From assembly GCA_945903655.1 (NCBI GenBank), contig CAMDOY010000058.1, positions 1-14,055 on the forward strand: 14,055 bases of DNA. The letters run 5' to 3'. The translations under genes and the position numbers were made by a program. Shown here in pieces: positions 1-7,388 of this stretch (within the stretch, counting starts at the first letter, position 1; each line of letters starts with the position of its first letter). Source of the DNA: Rhizobium sp. Q54 (GTDB lineage: Bacteria; Pseudomonadota; Alphaproteobacteria; Rhizobiales; Beijerinckiaceae). Below the pieces are notes generated by a model, which searched no databases, was not told the origin of the DNA, and saw only the letters and a program-made list of their open reading frames with translations.

Positions 1-146
1 CCCTGCGCGCCTCCAACCAGGACGGCCTCTACGAAGTTTTCTACCGCCACCAACGCATCGCCCGTCTCGACTTCCGAGCCGAGAAAAGCGATGCTCAACC
101 CGTCCACCATGTCTCCGAACAGGTGTCCACCATCTCTCCGGTCTGA
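1..146 (+). CDS. IS481-family transposase, C-terminal fragment (cut by window edge)
   Basis: The reading frame beginning at base 3 is open to a TGA at 144-146 and gives 47 residues, running from LRASNQDGLYEVFYRHQRIA to a C-terminus HHVSEQVSTISPV. From family knowledge, this is the typical tail of IS481-type DDE transposases: a small beta-rich domain after the integrase core, ending in a (H/N)HVSE..ST(I/M)SPV-like motif that is encoded inside the terminal inverted repeat. The catalytic core lies to the left of the window, so it cannot be judged whether the element is intact. The fragment has no link to its neighbours beyond having landed downstream of anmK. The family call is by eye from a short tail; another rve-type transposase remains possible. 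Confidence 0.72.
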   Translation, partial: LRASNQDGLYEVFYRHQRIARLDFRAEKSDAQPVHHVSEQVSTISPV

Positions 147-149
147 ACA
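124..149 (+). mobile_element. probable right terminal inverted repeat of the IS481-type element
   Basis: Read inward from base 149 on the minus strand, the sequence begins TGTTCAGACCGGAGAGATGG. I associate the TGT start and the CCGGAGA core with IS481-family ends. The last codons of the transposase, including its stop at 144-146, lie inside this stretch, which is common for these elements. The left end and the target duplication are outside the window, so the exact boundary at 149 is an inference. Confidence 0.5.
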
Positions 150-214
150 GTGGGGAGGGTCGGCCGCGCCAGCGGACGGGGTGGGGGTCGGGGAATGCTG
201 ATCGGGAGCGCCTG

Positions 215-1342
215 TTAGCCCGGCGCCTGCTTTTGCAGTGCTGGCCTCGCCAGCACCCCTCCGGCAAGCGGAGAAGGAACCCCCGTCGTTGTCGGGAAGG
301 TGATCGGCAGACCCTCCATGCAGCGCACCGCCAGATAGGCGAAGGCCTGCGCCTCCATGGCGTCCACGGACCAGCCATGCTGCTCCGCCGTCGAAACCTT
401 GCAAACCAGCCGCGCCCCAAGCTCGCGCATGAGGGTCGGATTGCGCGCCCCGCCGCCGCATACCACCAGCTCCCCGGGCCTCTTGGGCAGATGGGGCAGC
501 AGCCGCGCCACGCTGGCGGCGGTGAAAGCGGTGAGGGTCGCGGCGGCGTCCTCCAGTGAAAGCGAATTCACAACTTCACGAGAAAAAGCATTTCTATCCA
601 GTGATTTAGGTGGCTTCTTCTCAAAGTATGGATGAGCCAGCAAAAGCCCCAAAGCCGCCTCATCCACCCGCCCCCTGGCCGCCGTGCGCCCGCCCCTATC
701 CATGGGCTTGCCCGCGCGGGCGTGCATCAGATCGTCGAGCAGGGCGTTGCCCGGGCCGGTGTCGCAGGCGATGGGATCATAGCCATCGTCCACATAGGTG
801 ACATTGGCGACGCCGCCGATATTCAGGAAAGCGACCGGCCCCACGATATCAGCCGCCTCGATCAGGGCCCGGTGATAAACCGGCACCACCGGCGCCCCCT
901 CGCCCCCCGCCGCCACATCGGCGGCGCGGAAATCATAGGCCACGGGGATCCCCAACCGGTCGGCGAGCCCCTGGCCGTCGCCGATCTGCACCGTCAGCCC
1001 CTCGCGCGGGCGATGGATCACCGTCTGGCCGTGAAAGCCAACCACATCCACATCCGTCGCCGCGACGCCATTCTGCTCCAGAAACCGCTCCACCGCCTCC
1101 CCATGGCGGCGCGTGACCATGCGCTCGCAGGCGAGAATGGCGGGGGGCCGGGCATGGCGGTCGGTCAGGCCAACGGCCTCGTCAAGGGCCGCGCGCAGCA
1201 GCTTGCGGTCGGCGGCGCCATAGGGGCGAAACAGGGAGGGCCCCTGCCGCACCTCGTTGCGCCCGTCGGTCTCGATCAGGGCGACGTCCACCCCATCCAT
1301 GGAGGTGCCGGACATGAGGCCGATGGCCGTGAACAGAGGCAT
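215..1342 (-). CDS. anmK: anhydro-N-acetylmuramic acid kinase
   Basis: AnmK hydrolyses the 1,6-anhydro ring of anhydro-MurNAc and phosphorylates the sugar with ATP to give MurNAc-6-phosphate, a cytoplasmic step of peptidoglycan recycling. The 375-residue product has the expected length. Motifs visible in order: the N-terminal GLMSGTSMDGVD phosphate loop (8-19), HGQT (104-107), GDG (121-123), DFR (137-139), NIGG (174-177), DTGPGN (194-199, with Asp194 as the expected catalytic base), and MDRGG (214-218). The chosen ATG sits directly before the conserved loop, so little room exists for another start; the ribosome binding site is weak (no clear GGAGG). The gene is transcribed away from the secreted-protein gene at 1478, and its 3' end lies about 65 bases from an IS terminus. 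The reading frame appears intact. Confidence 0.96.
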   Translation of the reverse strand: MPLFTAIGLMSGTSMDGVDVALIETDGRNEVRQGPSLFRPYGAADRKLLRAALDEAVGLTDRHARPPAILACERMVTRRHGEAVERFLEQNGVAATDVDVVGFHGQTVIHRPREGLTVQIGDGQGLADRLGIPVAYDFRAADVAAGGEGAPVVPVYHRALIEAADIVGPVAFLNIGGVANVTYVDDGYDPIACDTGPGNALLDDLMHARAGKPMDRGGRTAARGRVDEAALGLLLAHPYFEKKPPKSLDRNAFSREVVNSLSLEDAAATLTAFTAASVARLLPHLPKRPGELVVCGGGARNPTLMRELGARLVCKVSTAEQHGWSVDAMEAQAFAYLAVRCMEGLPITFPTTTGVPSPLAGGVLARPALQKQAPG

Positions 1343-1477
1343 GAGCGAATCCGCGTGAGTGGCGACGCTAGCATCTGGCCTGGCTCAAGGCTGCGGCCCG
1401 GGCGCCACGGGCGCGCGAAATCCACTGCCAGGGCGCGCGGAATGGTGTATCCTGACCCAAATCAAGGGAGCATCACC

Positions 1478-2083
1478 ATGCCTATCAAGAAGCTCACCCT
1501 CGCCGCAGCCTTTGTCGCCCTCGCCGCCACAACCGCCTTCGCCCAGACGCCGGGCGTCCGGGTGCGCGGCACGGTGGAGAAGCTCGAAGGGGGCGTCGCC
1601 ACCGTCAAAACCGCCGAGGGACAGAGCGTCACCCTGAAGCTGGCTCCCAATGTCTCCATCTCCGCCGTGATGAAAATCAGCGCCGCCGAGATCAAGCCGG
1701 GTTCCTTCATTGGCGCAGGCGCAAGGCCAAAAGCCGACGGCTCCCTGAGCGCCATCCAGATCTACGTCTTCCCCGAAGCCCTGCGCGGCACCGGCGAGGG
1801 CCATCGCGACTGGTCCGCCATGCCCCAGACCACCATGACCAACGCCACGGTCGCCGAGACCGTGAGCGCCGTGAATGGCCCCGAACTGACCCTGAAATAC
1901 AAGGACGGCGAGAAGAAACTCGTCATCGGCCCCGACGCCAACATCATCACCACCGTACCCGCCGAGGCCTCGGACCTGAAGGTGGGGACCGAGCTGGTCA
2001 CCACAGCGACCAAGAGCGAAGATGGCAGCCTCACCGCCGCGCGGATCACCGTCGGCAAGAACGGCGTGGCGCCGCCCTTGTGA
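1478..2083 (+). CDS. secreted tandem-domain protein (DUF5666-like), function unknown
   Basis: This gene encodes 201 residues. The ATG at 1478 is preceded by GGGAG at 1466-1470, and an Ala-rich signal peptide follows, with probable cleavage after AFA (20-22), so the mature protein is likely periplasmic. The mature part is two similar beta-rich units, about residues 27-98 and 124-193. Each begins with a (T/E)V..(L/V).G....(V/L)..K..(D/E)G..... core and ends in DGSL(S/T)A..I.V. They are joined by a linker containing RGTGEGHRDW and TMTNATVAE. Similar proteins are common in Hyphomicrobiales; I recall some being labelled metal ABC transporter permease, which cannot be right because there are no transmembrane segments after the signal peptide. 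An OB-like or DUF5666-like fold is my inference. The frame is open far upstream (from 632), but that extension is antisense to anmK and is not believed. Confidence 0.85.
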   Translation: MPIKKLTLAAAFVALAATTAFAQTPGVRVRGTVEKLEGGVATVKTAEGQSVTLKLAPNVSISAVMKISAAEIKPGSFIGAGARPKADGSLSAIQIYVFPEALRGTGEGHRDWSAMPQTTMTNATVAETVSAVNGPELTLKYKDGEKKLVIGPDANIITTVPAEASDLKVGTELVTTATKSEDGSLTAARITVGKNGVAPPL

Positions 2084-2094
2084 GGTCAGGCGAT

Positions 2095-2119
2095 GCTGAG
2101 GCGGATCTGCCGCCTCAGC
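2095..2119. terminator. hairpin between convergent genes, possible bidirectional terminator
   Basis: A perfect 10-base-pair stem (GCTGAGGCGG at 2095-2104, CCGCCTCAGC at 2110-2119) with a 5-base loop lies 11 bases after the stop of the secreted-protein gene. It overlaps the stop codon (2115-2117) of the convergent 72-residue gene. There is no T tract on either side, so intrinsic termination is uncertain; it may instead protect 3' ends or assist Rho-dependent ends. Confidence 0.5.
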
Positions 2120-2333
2120 CCTCCGGCCATTCGTAAAGCCGATCCACGAACGCCATCAACTCGTTCCCCGCCGGGTCGCCTGCGGCTATGGCCTGAGCCT
2201 GCTGGCGGCATAGCTGGGTAAAAGCAGGGTCGCGGGTCTCTGCCGCAGGAATCGGGCGCTGCTGATCGGTAACCCGTCGCCGGGGCGCCGAACTGGTGGG
2301 CCCATCGGCAGGGGGCTTGCGGGACTTCGACAT
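2115..2333 (-). CDS. 72-residue protein resembling the C-terminus of MazE-like (DUF3018) antitoxins
   Basis: A small gene supported mainly by its start: a full AAGGAGG Shine-Dalgarno (complement of 2340-2346) six bases before the ATG. The N-terminal 35 residues are polar and basic, rich in Ser, Pro and Arg, and probably disordered. The remainder, TRDPAF....R.QA.AIAA......MAFVD...EW, resembles my memory of the C-terminal half of DUF3018/MazE-like antitoxins (TR(S/D)P.F....RRQ...IAAS....D.AFVD...EW). The ribbon-helix-helix segment that normally precedes this is not recognisable, and no MazF/PemK-like toxin is adjacent: on one side lies a convergent secreted-protein gene, on the other tyrS on the opposite strand. 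It may be an orphan or eroded antitoxin, or an unrelated small protein. The coding call is firmer than the function. Confidence 0.68.
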   Translation of the reverse strand: MSKSRKPPADGPTSSAPRRRVTDQQRPIPAAETRDPAFTQLCRQQAQAIAAGDPAGNELMAFVDRLYEWPEG

Positions 2334-2339
2334 GAGACG

Positions 2340-2346
2340 CCTCCTT
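2340..2346 (-). promoter_or_regulatory. strong Shine-Dalgarno of the 72-residue gene
   Basis: The minus strand reads AAGGAGG followed by six bases and the ATG at 2333. It is one of the strongest ribosome binding sites in the window and is the main evidence that this short gene is translated. Confidence 0.75.
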
Positions 2347-2362
2347 GCGTAAATTGTTACGC
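2347..2362. repeat. inverted repeat GCGTAA-N4-TTACGC, candidate operator
   Basis: Six-base perfect arms (2347-2352 and 2357-2362) flank ATTG. On the minus strand the dyad immediately precedes the Shine-Dalgarno of the 72-residue gene and contains TAACAAT, a possible -10 element. It is AT-rich compared with its surroundings and lies about 90 bases before the tyrS start on the other strand. A role as an operator is inference. Confidence 0.4.
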
Positions 2363-2451
2363 TCTACGCCCGGGAATTTCCACCCCCTCGCAAGCCGCCA
2401 TTGCGCTTCGCCCGCCCCTCCCCTAAACCTCGCCGATCCCGCGAGGTCGTC

Positions 2452-3717
2452 ATGTCCGCATCATTCATCCCTAAGTCCGATTTTCTGTCCGTGCTCATGG
2501 AGCGCGGCTATATCCACCAGTGCTCCGACTTCGAAGGGGTCGACGCCAAGGCCAAAGCGGGCGAGCTGATCGCCTATATCGGCTTTGACTGCACGGCCTC
2601 CTCCCTCCATGTGGGCTCGCTGGTGCAGATCATGATGCTGCGCTGGCTGCAGAAGACCGGCGGCAAGCCTGTGCCGCTCATGGGCGGGGGCACCACGCGG
2701 GTGGGCGACCCCTCCGGCAAGGACGAGAGCCGCCGCATGCTCTCCCTCGACGACATCGAGGCCAACAAGACCAGCATCAAGCAGGTCTTCTCGAAATTCC
2801 TGACCTTCGGCGAGGCCCGCACCGACGCGGTCATGCCCGACAACGCGGAATGGCTGACGGCGCTGAACTACATCGATTTCCTGCGCGACGTGGGCCGCCA
2901 CTTCTCGGTCAACCGCATGCTGTCCATGGATTCGGTGAAGATGCGGCTTGAGCGCGACCAGGAGCTCTCCTTCATCGAATTCAACTACATGTGCCTGCAA
3001 GCCTATGATTTCGTGGAGCTTCACCGCCGTTACGGCTGCCTGTTGCAGATGGGCGGATCGGACCAGTGGGGCAATATCGTCACGGGCATTGATCTGGGCC
3101 GTCGCATGGGCGCGCCGCAGCTCTATGCGCTCACCTCGCCCCTGCTCACCACCGCCTCGGGCGCCAAGATGGGCAAGACGGCGGCGGGCGCGGTCTGGCT
3201 GAATGCAGACATGCTGCCGGTCTATGACTACTGGCAATATTGGCGCAATACCGAGGATGCGGACGTGGGCCGCTTCCTGAAGCTCTTCACCGACCTGCCG
3301 ATGGACGAAATCCGCAAGCTGGAGGCGCTGGCGGGCGCGGAGATCAACGAGGCCAAGAAGATCCTCGCGACCGAAGCCACCGCCATGCTGCATGGTCGCG
3401 AGTTGGCCGAGGCGGCTGCGCAAACGGCTCGCCAGACCTTCGAGGAAGGCTCCCTCGCCACCTCGCTCCCCACGGTCGAGATCGCGGCCAGCGAACTGGC
3501 GGCGGGGATCGGCGTGCTCAGCGCCTTCGTGAAGGCGGGCCTCGTGCCCTCCACAGGCGAGGCGCGTCGTCAGGTCAAGAGCGGCGGCTTGCGGGTCAAT
3601 GACGCACCGGTGACGGACGAGCGGGCGCAGCTCTCCAACGCCGATCTGATGGGCGAAGGGGTGATCAAGCTCTCCTTCGGCCGCAAGAAGCATGTGCTGC
3701 TGGCGCCGCGCGCCTGA
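2452..3717 (+). CDS. tyrS: tyrosyl-tRNA synthetase
   Basis: TyrS charges tRNA-Tyr with tyrosine in the cytoplasm using ATP. From the ATG at 2452 the product is 421 residues, usual for proteobacterial TyrS; GAGG at 2443-2446 with a five-base gap supports this start over an in-frame TTG at 2401. Visible features: the tyrosine pocket YIGFDCTA (42-49), the class I HIGH-equivalent HVGS (53-56), GGGTTRVGDPSGKDE in the Rossmann fold, GGSDQWGN (around 201-208), the KMSKS-equivalent KMGKT (239-243), and a C-terminal S4 RNA-binding domain (about 355-415, with STGEARRQVKSGGLRVN). The gene is transcribed convergently with the large AsmA-like gene, with only 14 bases between the stop codons. No T-box-like leader is seen; the upstream gap is short. 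Confidence 0.97.
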   Translation: MSASFIPKSDFLSVLMERGYIHQCSDFEGVDAKAKAGELIAYIGFDCTASSLHVGSLVQIMMLRWLQKTGGKPVPLMGGGTTRVGDPSGKDESRRMLSLDDIEANKTSIKQVFSKFLTFGEARTDAVMPDNAEWLTALNYIDFLRDVGRHFSVNRMLSMDSVKMRLERDQELSFIEFNYMCLQAYDFVELHRRYGCLLQMGGSDQWGNIVTGIDLGRRMGAPQLYALTSPLLTTASGAKMGKTAAGAVWLNADMLPVYDYWQYWRNTEDADVGRFLKLFTDLPMDEIRKLEALAGAEINEAKKILATEATAMLHGRELAEAAAQTARQTFEEGSLATSLPTVEIAASELAAGIGVLSAFVKAGLVPSTGEARRQVKSGGLRVNDAPVTDERAQLSNADLMGEGVIKLSFGRKKHVLLAPRA

Positions 3718-3731
3718 ACCCGAAGCAAGCC

Positions 3732-6700
3732 TCAGCGCAGCGGCCCGGGCGGCGCGGGCGGGATATCCGTGGGCGGGAGCGGCAAACCTGGGCCCGGGCT
3801 GGGAGCTGGGCCGGGCGCGCCCTCGCCCACCCCAAAGATCTTGCGGAACAATCCTGGCGCAATAGCGGATAGCGGATTGATCGTCAGCTGCGGCGCGCTC
3901 ACCGCCCCGGTGGCGCGGAAATTGACGGCGAAAAGCCCCTCATTGGACCCTCCGCCCAGGATCGGCCCGAAGACGGGTATTTGTGAAAACAGATTATTGA
4001 CCCCATAGGCGGGCACGAAAGTCCCGACCACATTGAGCCGGTCGCGCTCAAAATCGACGGCGCCATCCATCTTGATCCCGATCTGGTTGCCATAGAGCAA
4101 GCCATCGCGAATGGTGATCTCGGCGCCTGTGCGCGTGAAGGCCGCCTGCATGCGCGAGAAGACGGAAGCGCCCGTATCGATCTTCACGGCGCCCCTGTCA
4201 TCGCGCAGGGCCACGCCCTCCGTCACCAGGCGACGAAGCGCGGGCTCATCGCGCAGAATGAAGTCGCTGACCCTGAAGGAACCATCGACGCCGCCCGCGT
4301 CGAAACGCGCGGCGAATTCGAATTTCCCCCCCTCCATGCGCTTGTAGACATCGAGGAAGTTCAGGAAAGCGCCCCCATCCCCCGTGGAGATGGAGACGAC
4401 GGGATCTCCGGCGCTGGAGCGGGTGGTCACGCCGATCACCGGCGCCCGACCAGTGCGCGCCTGCAACTGGAAATTGCGGACGCCGCCGCCCTGGCGCGAC
4501 ACCTTCATGTCCACGCCCGTAAGGCTCTGGCGATTGGCGCCGACCACGCTGGCGGCGCGCAGATCCAGATCGATGTCCTTGGCCGCGCTGAGGTCCCTGG
4601 CGCTGCTGTCCGACAACATGCTCTTCAAAAAGGGTCTGGCGTCCATGGCGCTGGCGCGGACGGTGACCTTGAGGGCGTCCCTGACCTCATCGACGTCGAT
4701 CTTCATGTCGTCCCCCGGCGACAACCGGAACTGGGAGAGACGAGCCGAGCGAAAGGCCCCGTTGGCGTCCAGCTCGAGGGAGCCACGCGCCAGGGCGCCC
4801 GCAGCCGTCTCGAAGAGCAGTTGATCGATGGTTGACCCGCGCGCCGTGTTGTCCAGCAGAAAACTCGCCTTGGCGGGCCTGCCTGCGGGCTTCACCAATC
4901 CCGGCAAGACCCCATCGATGGCGGTGCGCTGGAGATCAAGCTCCACCTGGGCGGGCGGCAACTCCTTCACGCCAAAGGCGGAGGTGACGCGCACCCCGAT
5001 CGGTCCCGTTACGCCAGAGCCCAGCGTCATGCCCAGGCGATTGCGCCCGGCGTCGTCGAGTTGAAAGCCTATGGCTGCCTCCATCTCTGCGCCCGGCGCC
5101 TGCTTCAGTTCGATGGTGATTGGCCCGCCCAGCAGACGCCCCTGCCCGCTACCCTTGAGCCCGCTGGCGTCGCTGACGAGGATGAGCTGCCCCTGATCGA
5201 GCTTCTCCTTGCCGATGAGCTTGTCGATGGTGAGATTCGAAATGGCAGCGTTCACCCGCACCACAGTGTCGTCGGGCCCGGTGGATTTTTTGCTGAGTTT
5301 CAGATTGACGTTGAGCTGGGCGTCCACCTGCCCCTTCAGGATCGAGCTGTCGATCAGCATGCCGCCATAAGGCTTCATGCCCTCGCGACCCAGAATATCC
5401 GCCACCGCATCCATGGACCCCGTAAAACGGGCCTGCACGGAGGCCGGGGCGGGCTTCTTGTCATTATCGGGGGCGATGAAGAGCGCATCGGTAAGGGTCA
5501 GCCGCCGACCATTCTGCCCTTCGATGGCGCCGCGCGTGATGGTGAGACTTGTTGTGTTGCCCGTCACCACGCCGCTCGCCTCGACGCCCACAAGGGGCGG
5601 CACGCCCGGCAAAAGCAGCAGGGCGCCGTTGGAGACGGTGAAATCAACCCGAACGGAGGGGTCTGACAAAACCGTATGATTCTTCAGGGCGGCGAATGCT
5701 GCGGCGTCGAAATCAATTGCGATCTTGCCCGCCAGCGACCCGCCGCCCAGACGATCAAAGAGGTAACCACGCACCGGCGGCGCGACGGGACTCGGCCAGA
5801 GGCGAAGGACCGCATGAGAGGGCATGCGCCCAATGGTCAGGCCCAGCTGCAAACGGGGCTGTCCGGGCTCCTCGAGCGAGGCTTCCACGGTCCCCTTCAG
5901 ATCCACAAGCGGCCCCGCGACCTCAAACTGATCGATGAGGAGTTTGCGCGTCTGCGGAAAGAGCCGCGCGACGAGCCGTCCACGCTCCAGAGCGAGCGGG
6001 ACCTGCCCGGGGCGCTGTGGCCCGAAGACGCTGCCCGGCGCGCTGGAGGCCTCGAGGCTCCAGGCCTCCGCCTCCGTCCGGGGGGGCGACAGGGTGGCGG
6101 AGAAGCCGATGCGCGACGCGCCGCTGCGCCATTCGCCGCCCTCCAGCATCAGCCGATGACTGGCGGGGTCAAAACGAAAAGCGCCTTTCAAGGCCTCGAC
6201 CAAAGCCGGCTCATGGTCAGGATCATGCAGATAAAAGTAGCCTGCGCCAAAGGCGAAGGACCCTTCGCTGACGCCAAGGCCACCCTCGGGGGTCAGGCCA
6301 AGCCGCAGCTTGAACGACAGGGGCATGTCGAAATCAAAAGGCGGATCGCGCAAGCCCGGCAGGAGCGAGAGTTCGTCGAAGCTGAGGTCGCTGACTTCAA
6401 CGTCAAGCGCCCTTTCGGCCCCCTGCTCCATCGTGCGGGCGTCGATGCGCCAGCGTCCGTTCGGCCCCACGGCGGACAGGCCCAGATGGGCGCTGGAACG
6501 GCTCTTCTCAAAAGCGAATTGAAGGTCTTCAAAACGAATGGACCGGTCCGCCGCCTGGTCCTCGAAGACCAGGGTTCCCCGCGCCACGCCAATGTGTTTC
6601 AGCTCGCCCAGCAAGGCGTTGCGGCTGGTGGCGGCGTCCATCACCTGGCGCAAACCCTCGGAGAAGACATCAATCGCAGGGGTCTGCGCCTTTGCGGGCG

Positions 6701-7247
6701 CCGACAGGACAACGGACTCAGCGCCCGCCAGAAGCGACAGGGACCCGTCAGGCGATACGGAAAGACGCAGGCTCAAATCGAGCAGATCAAGGCGCACCGG
6801 CGCCACATCGCCCATCAGCAGCGAGGCGAAATGGACCAGGAGTTCGGCCCGGGGCGCGGACAGGACCGTGCGCCCGCCCGGATCCTTCACCACCACATCG
6901 GCGAAAACGAGGCCAACGCCCCGCAGACCCTTCTCGACAGTGGCAGCCGCGAACCTGAAGGCGTAACCCTCGCCCAGACGTCGATCCAGATCGCGTTCGA
7001 TATGTGGCTTGAAGGCCTCCAGCGAAATCGGCCCCTGCTCCAGGCGAAAGGCCAGAAAACCTGCGGCGGCCCCGCCGACGAGCACAAGAATCGCCATTAG
7101 GGCGGAGAGGGAACGGAAAACCCGCGCCACAGGACCCCGGCGGCCCCCACGCATGCGCAAGCCCTCATCGCTGCGCCGCTCGCCAAAGCGTCCGCGAAGC
7201 CTGGTCAGCGCGCTCTGCCGCGCCCTATCATGCCTCTCCTCGACCAA
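3732..7247 (-). CDS. large AsmA/YhdP-like protein (DUF3971 family), probable envelope lipid-transfer protein
   Basis: About 1171 residues. A basic cytoplasmic N-terminus (1-45) is followed by one transmembrane segment (about 46-67, LSALMAILVLVGGAAAGFLAF), placing the remaining 1100 residues in the periplasm. The C-terminal region (about 1010-1140) carries the AsmA-like signature: FRVSDFILRDEPALRRLVTE, a beta stretch with GAVDFERDRLNVVGTFVPAY, then NNLFSQIPVFGPILGG, EGLFAVNF and NPLSAIAPGLFRKIFG. It ends in a proline-rich tail of about 30 residues. Relatives such as YhdP and TamB form long beta-grooves thought to carry phospholipid between inner and outer membranes; this role is inferred from family. 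The start is uncertain: TTG at 7247 gives the longest form, while an ATG at 7154 (residue 32, preceded by GAGGG) would keep the membrane segment and is equally plausible. It diverges from bcp and converges with tyrS. Confidence 0.88.
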   Translation of the reverse strand: MVEERHDRARQSALTRLRGRFGERRSDEGLRMRGGRRGPVARVFRSLSALMAILVLVGGAAAGFLAFRLEQGPISLEAFKPHIERDLDRRLGEGYAFRFAAATVEKGLRGVGLVFADVVVKDPGGRTVLSAPRAELLVHFASLLMGDVAPVRLDLLDLSLRLSVSPDGSLSLLAGAESVVLSAPAKAQTPAIDVFSEGLRQVMDAATSRNALLGELKHIGVARGTLVFEDQAADRSIRFEDLQFAFEKSRSSAHLGLSAVGPNGRWRIDARTMEQGAERALDVEVSDLSFDELSLLPGLRDPPFDFDMPLSFKLRLGLTPEGGLGVSEGSFAFGAGYFYLHDPDHEPALVEALKGAFRFDPASHRLMLEGGEWRSGASRIGFSATLSPPRTEAEAWSLEASSAPGSVFGPQRPGQVPLALERGRLVARLFPQTRKLLIDQFEVAGPLVDLKGTVEASLEEPGQPRLQLGLTIGRMPSHAVLRLWPSPVAPPVRGYLFDRLGGGSLAGKIAIDFDAAAFAALKNHTVLSDPSVRVDFTVSNGALLLLPGVPPLVGVEASGVVTGNTTSLTITRGAIEGQNGRRLTLTDALFIAPDNDKKPAPASVQARFTGSMDAVADILGREGMKPYGGMLIDSSILKGQVDAQLNVNLKLSKKSTGPDDTVVRVNAAISNLTIDKLIGKEKLDQGQLILVSDASGLKGSGQGRLLGGPITIELKQAPGAEMEAAIGFQLDDAGRNRLGMTLGSGVTGPIGVRVTSAFGVKELPPAQVELDLQRTAIDGVLPGLVKPAGRPAKASFLLDNTARGSTIDQLLFETAAGALARGSLELDANGAFRSARLSQFRLSPGDDMKIDVDEVRDALKVTVRASAMDARPFLKSMLSDSSARDLSAAKDIDLDLRAASVVGANRQSLTGVDMKVSRQGGGVRNFQLQARTGRAPVIGVTTRSSAGDPVVSISTGDGGAFLNFLDVYKRMEGGKFEFAARFDAGGVDGSFRVSDFILRDEPALRRLVTEGVALRDDRGAVKIDTGASVFSRMQAAFTRTGAEITIRDGLLYGNQIGIKMDGAVDFERDRLNVVGTFVPAYGVNNLFSQIPVFGPILGGGSNEGLFAVNFRATGAVSAPQLTINPLSAIAPGLFRKIFGVGEGAPGPAPSPGPGLPLPPTDIPPAPPGPLR

Positions 7248-7266
7248 GGGCCTGCTGATCCTTCCC

Positions 7267-7283
7267 CATTGGCGTCGCCAATG
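7267..7283. repeat. 17-base palindrome between the AsmA-like gene and bcp
   Basis: CATTGGCG-T-CGCCAATG is a perfect inverted repeat with eight-base arms and a one-base centre. It lies 20 bases beyond the longest possible start of the AsmA-like gene and about 105 bases before the bcp start. Its length and compact centre fit a dimeric regulator site, but I cannot assign it to a regulator; a small RNA hairpin in the leader is the alternative. Confidence 0.45.
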
Positions 7284-7388
7284 CCTCTTGCGATTCGCGC
7301 AAATTACAGCTTCCTGAGGATTCTCGCATCCGCCGAACCCAGACCATCGTATGCAACTGCGCAGGGAATAAGACGAAAGGAAGGCATT

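Noticed and set aside
1409..1439. Direct repeat GGGCGCGCG (1409-1417, 1431-1439) between anmK and the secreted-protein gene
   Set aside because: It is made of simple GC alternation and is likely by chance at this base composition; no other promoter feature supports it.
632..1477. Upstream extension of the secreted-protein gene to 483 codons
   Set aside because: The extension is antisense to anmK, lacks motifs and would bury a clear signal peptide that follows a good ribosome binding site at 1466-1470.
2461..3693. Open frame of 410 codons on the minus strand opposite tyrS
   Set aside because: TyrS is unmistakable on the plus strand; the antisense frame shows mirror-codon composition only.
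5676..7100. Open frame of 474 codons on the plus strand
   Set aside because: It is antisense to the AsmA-like gene, whose own frame is long, has a membrane segment and a family C-terminus.
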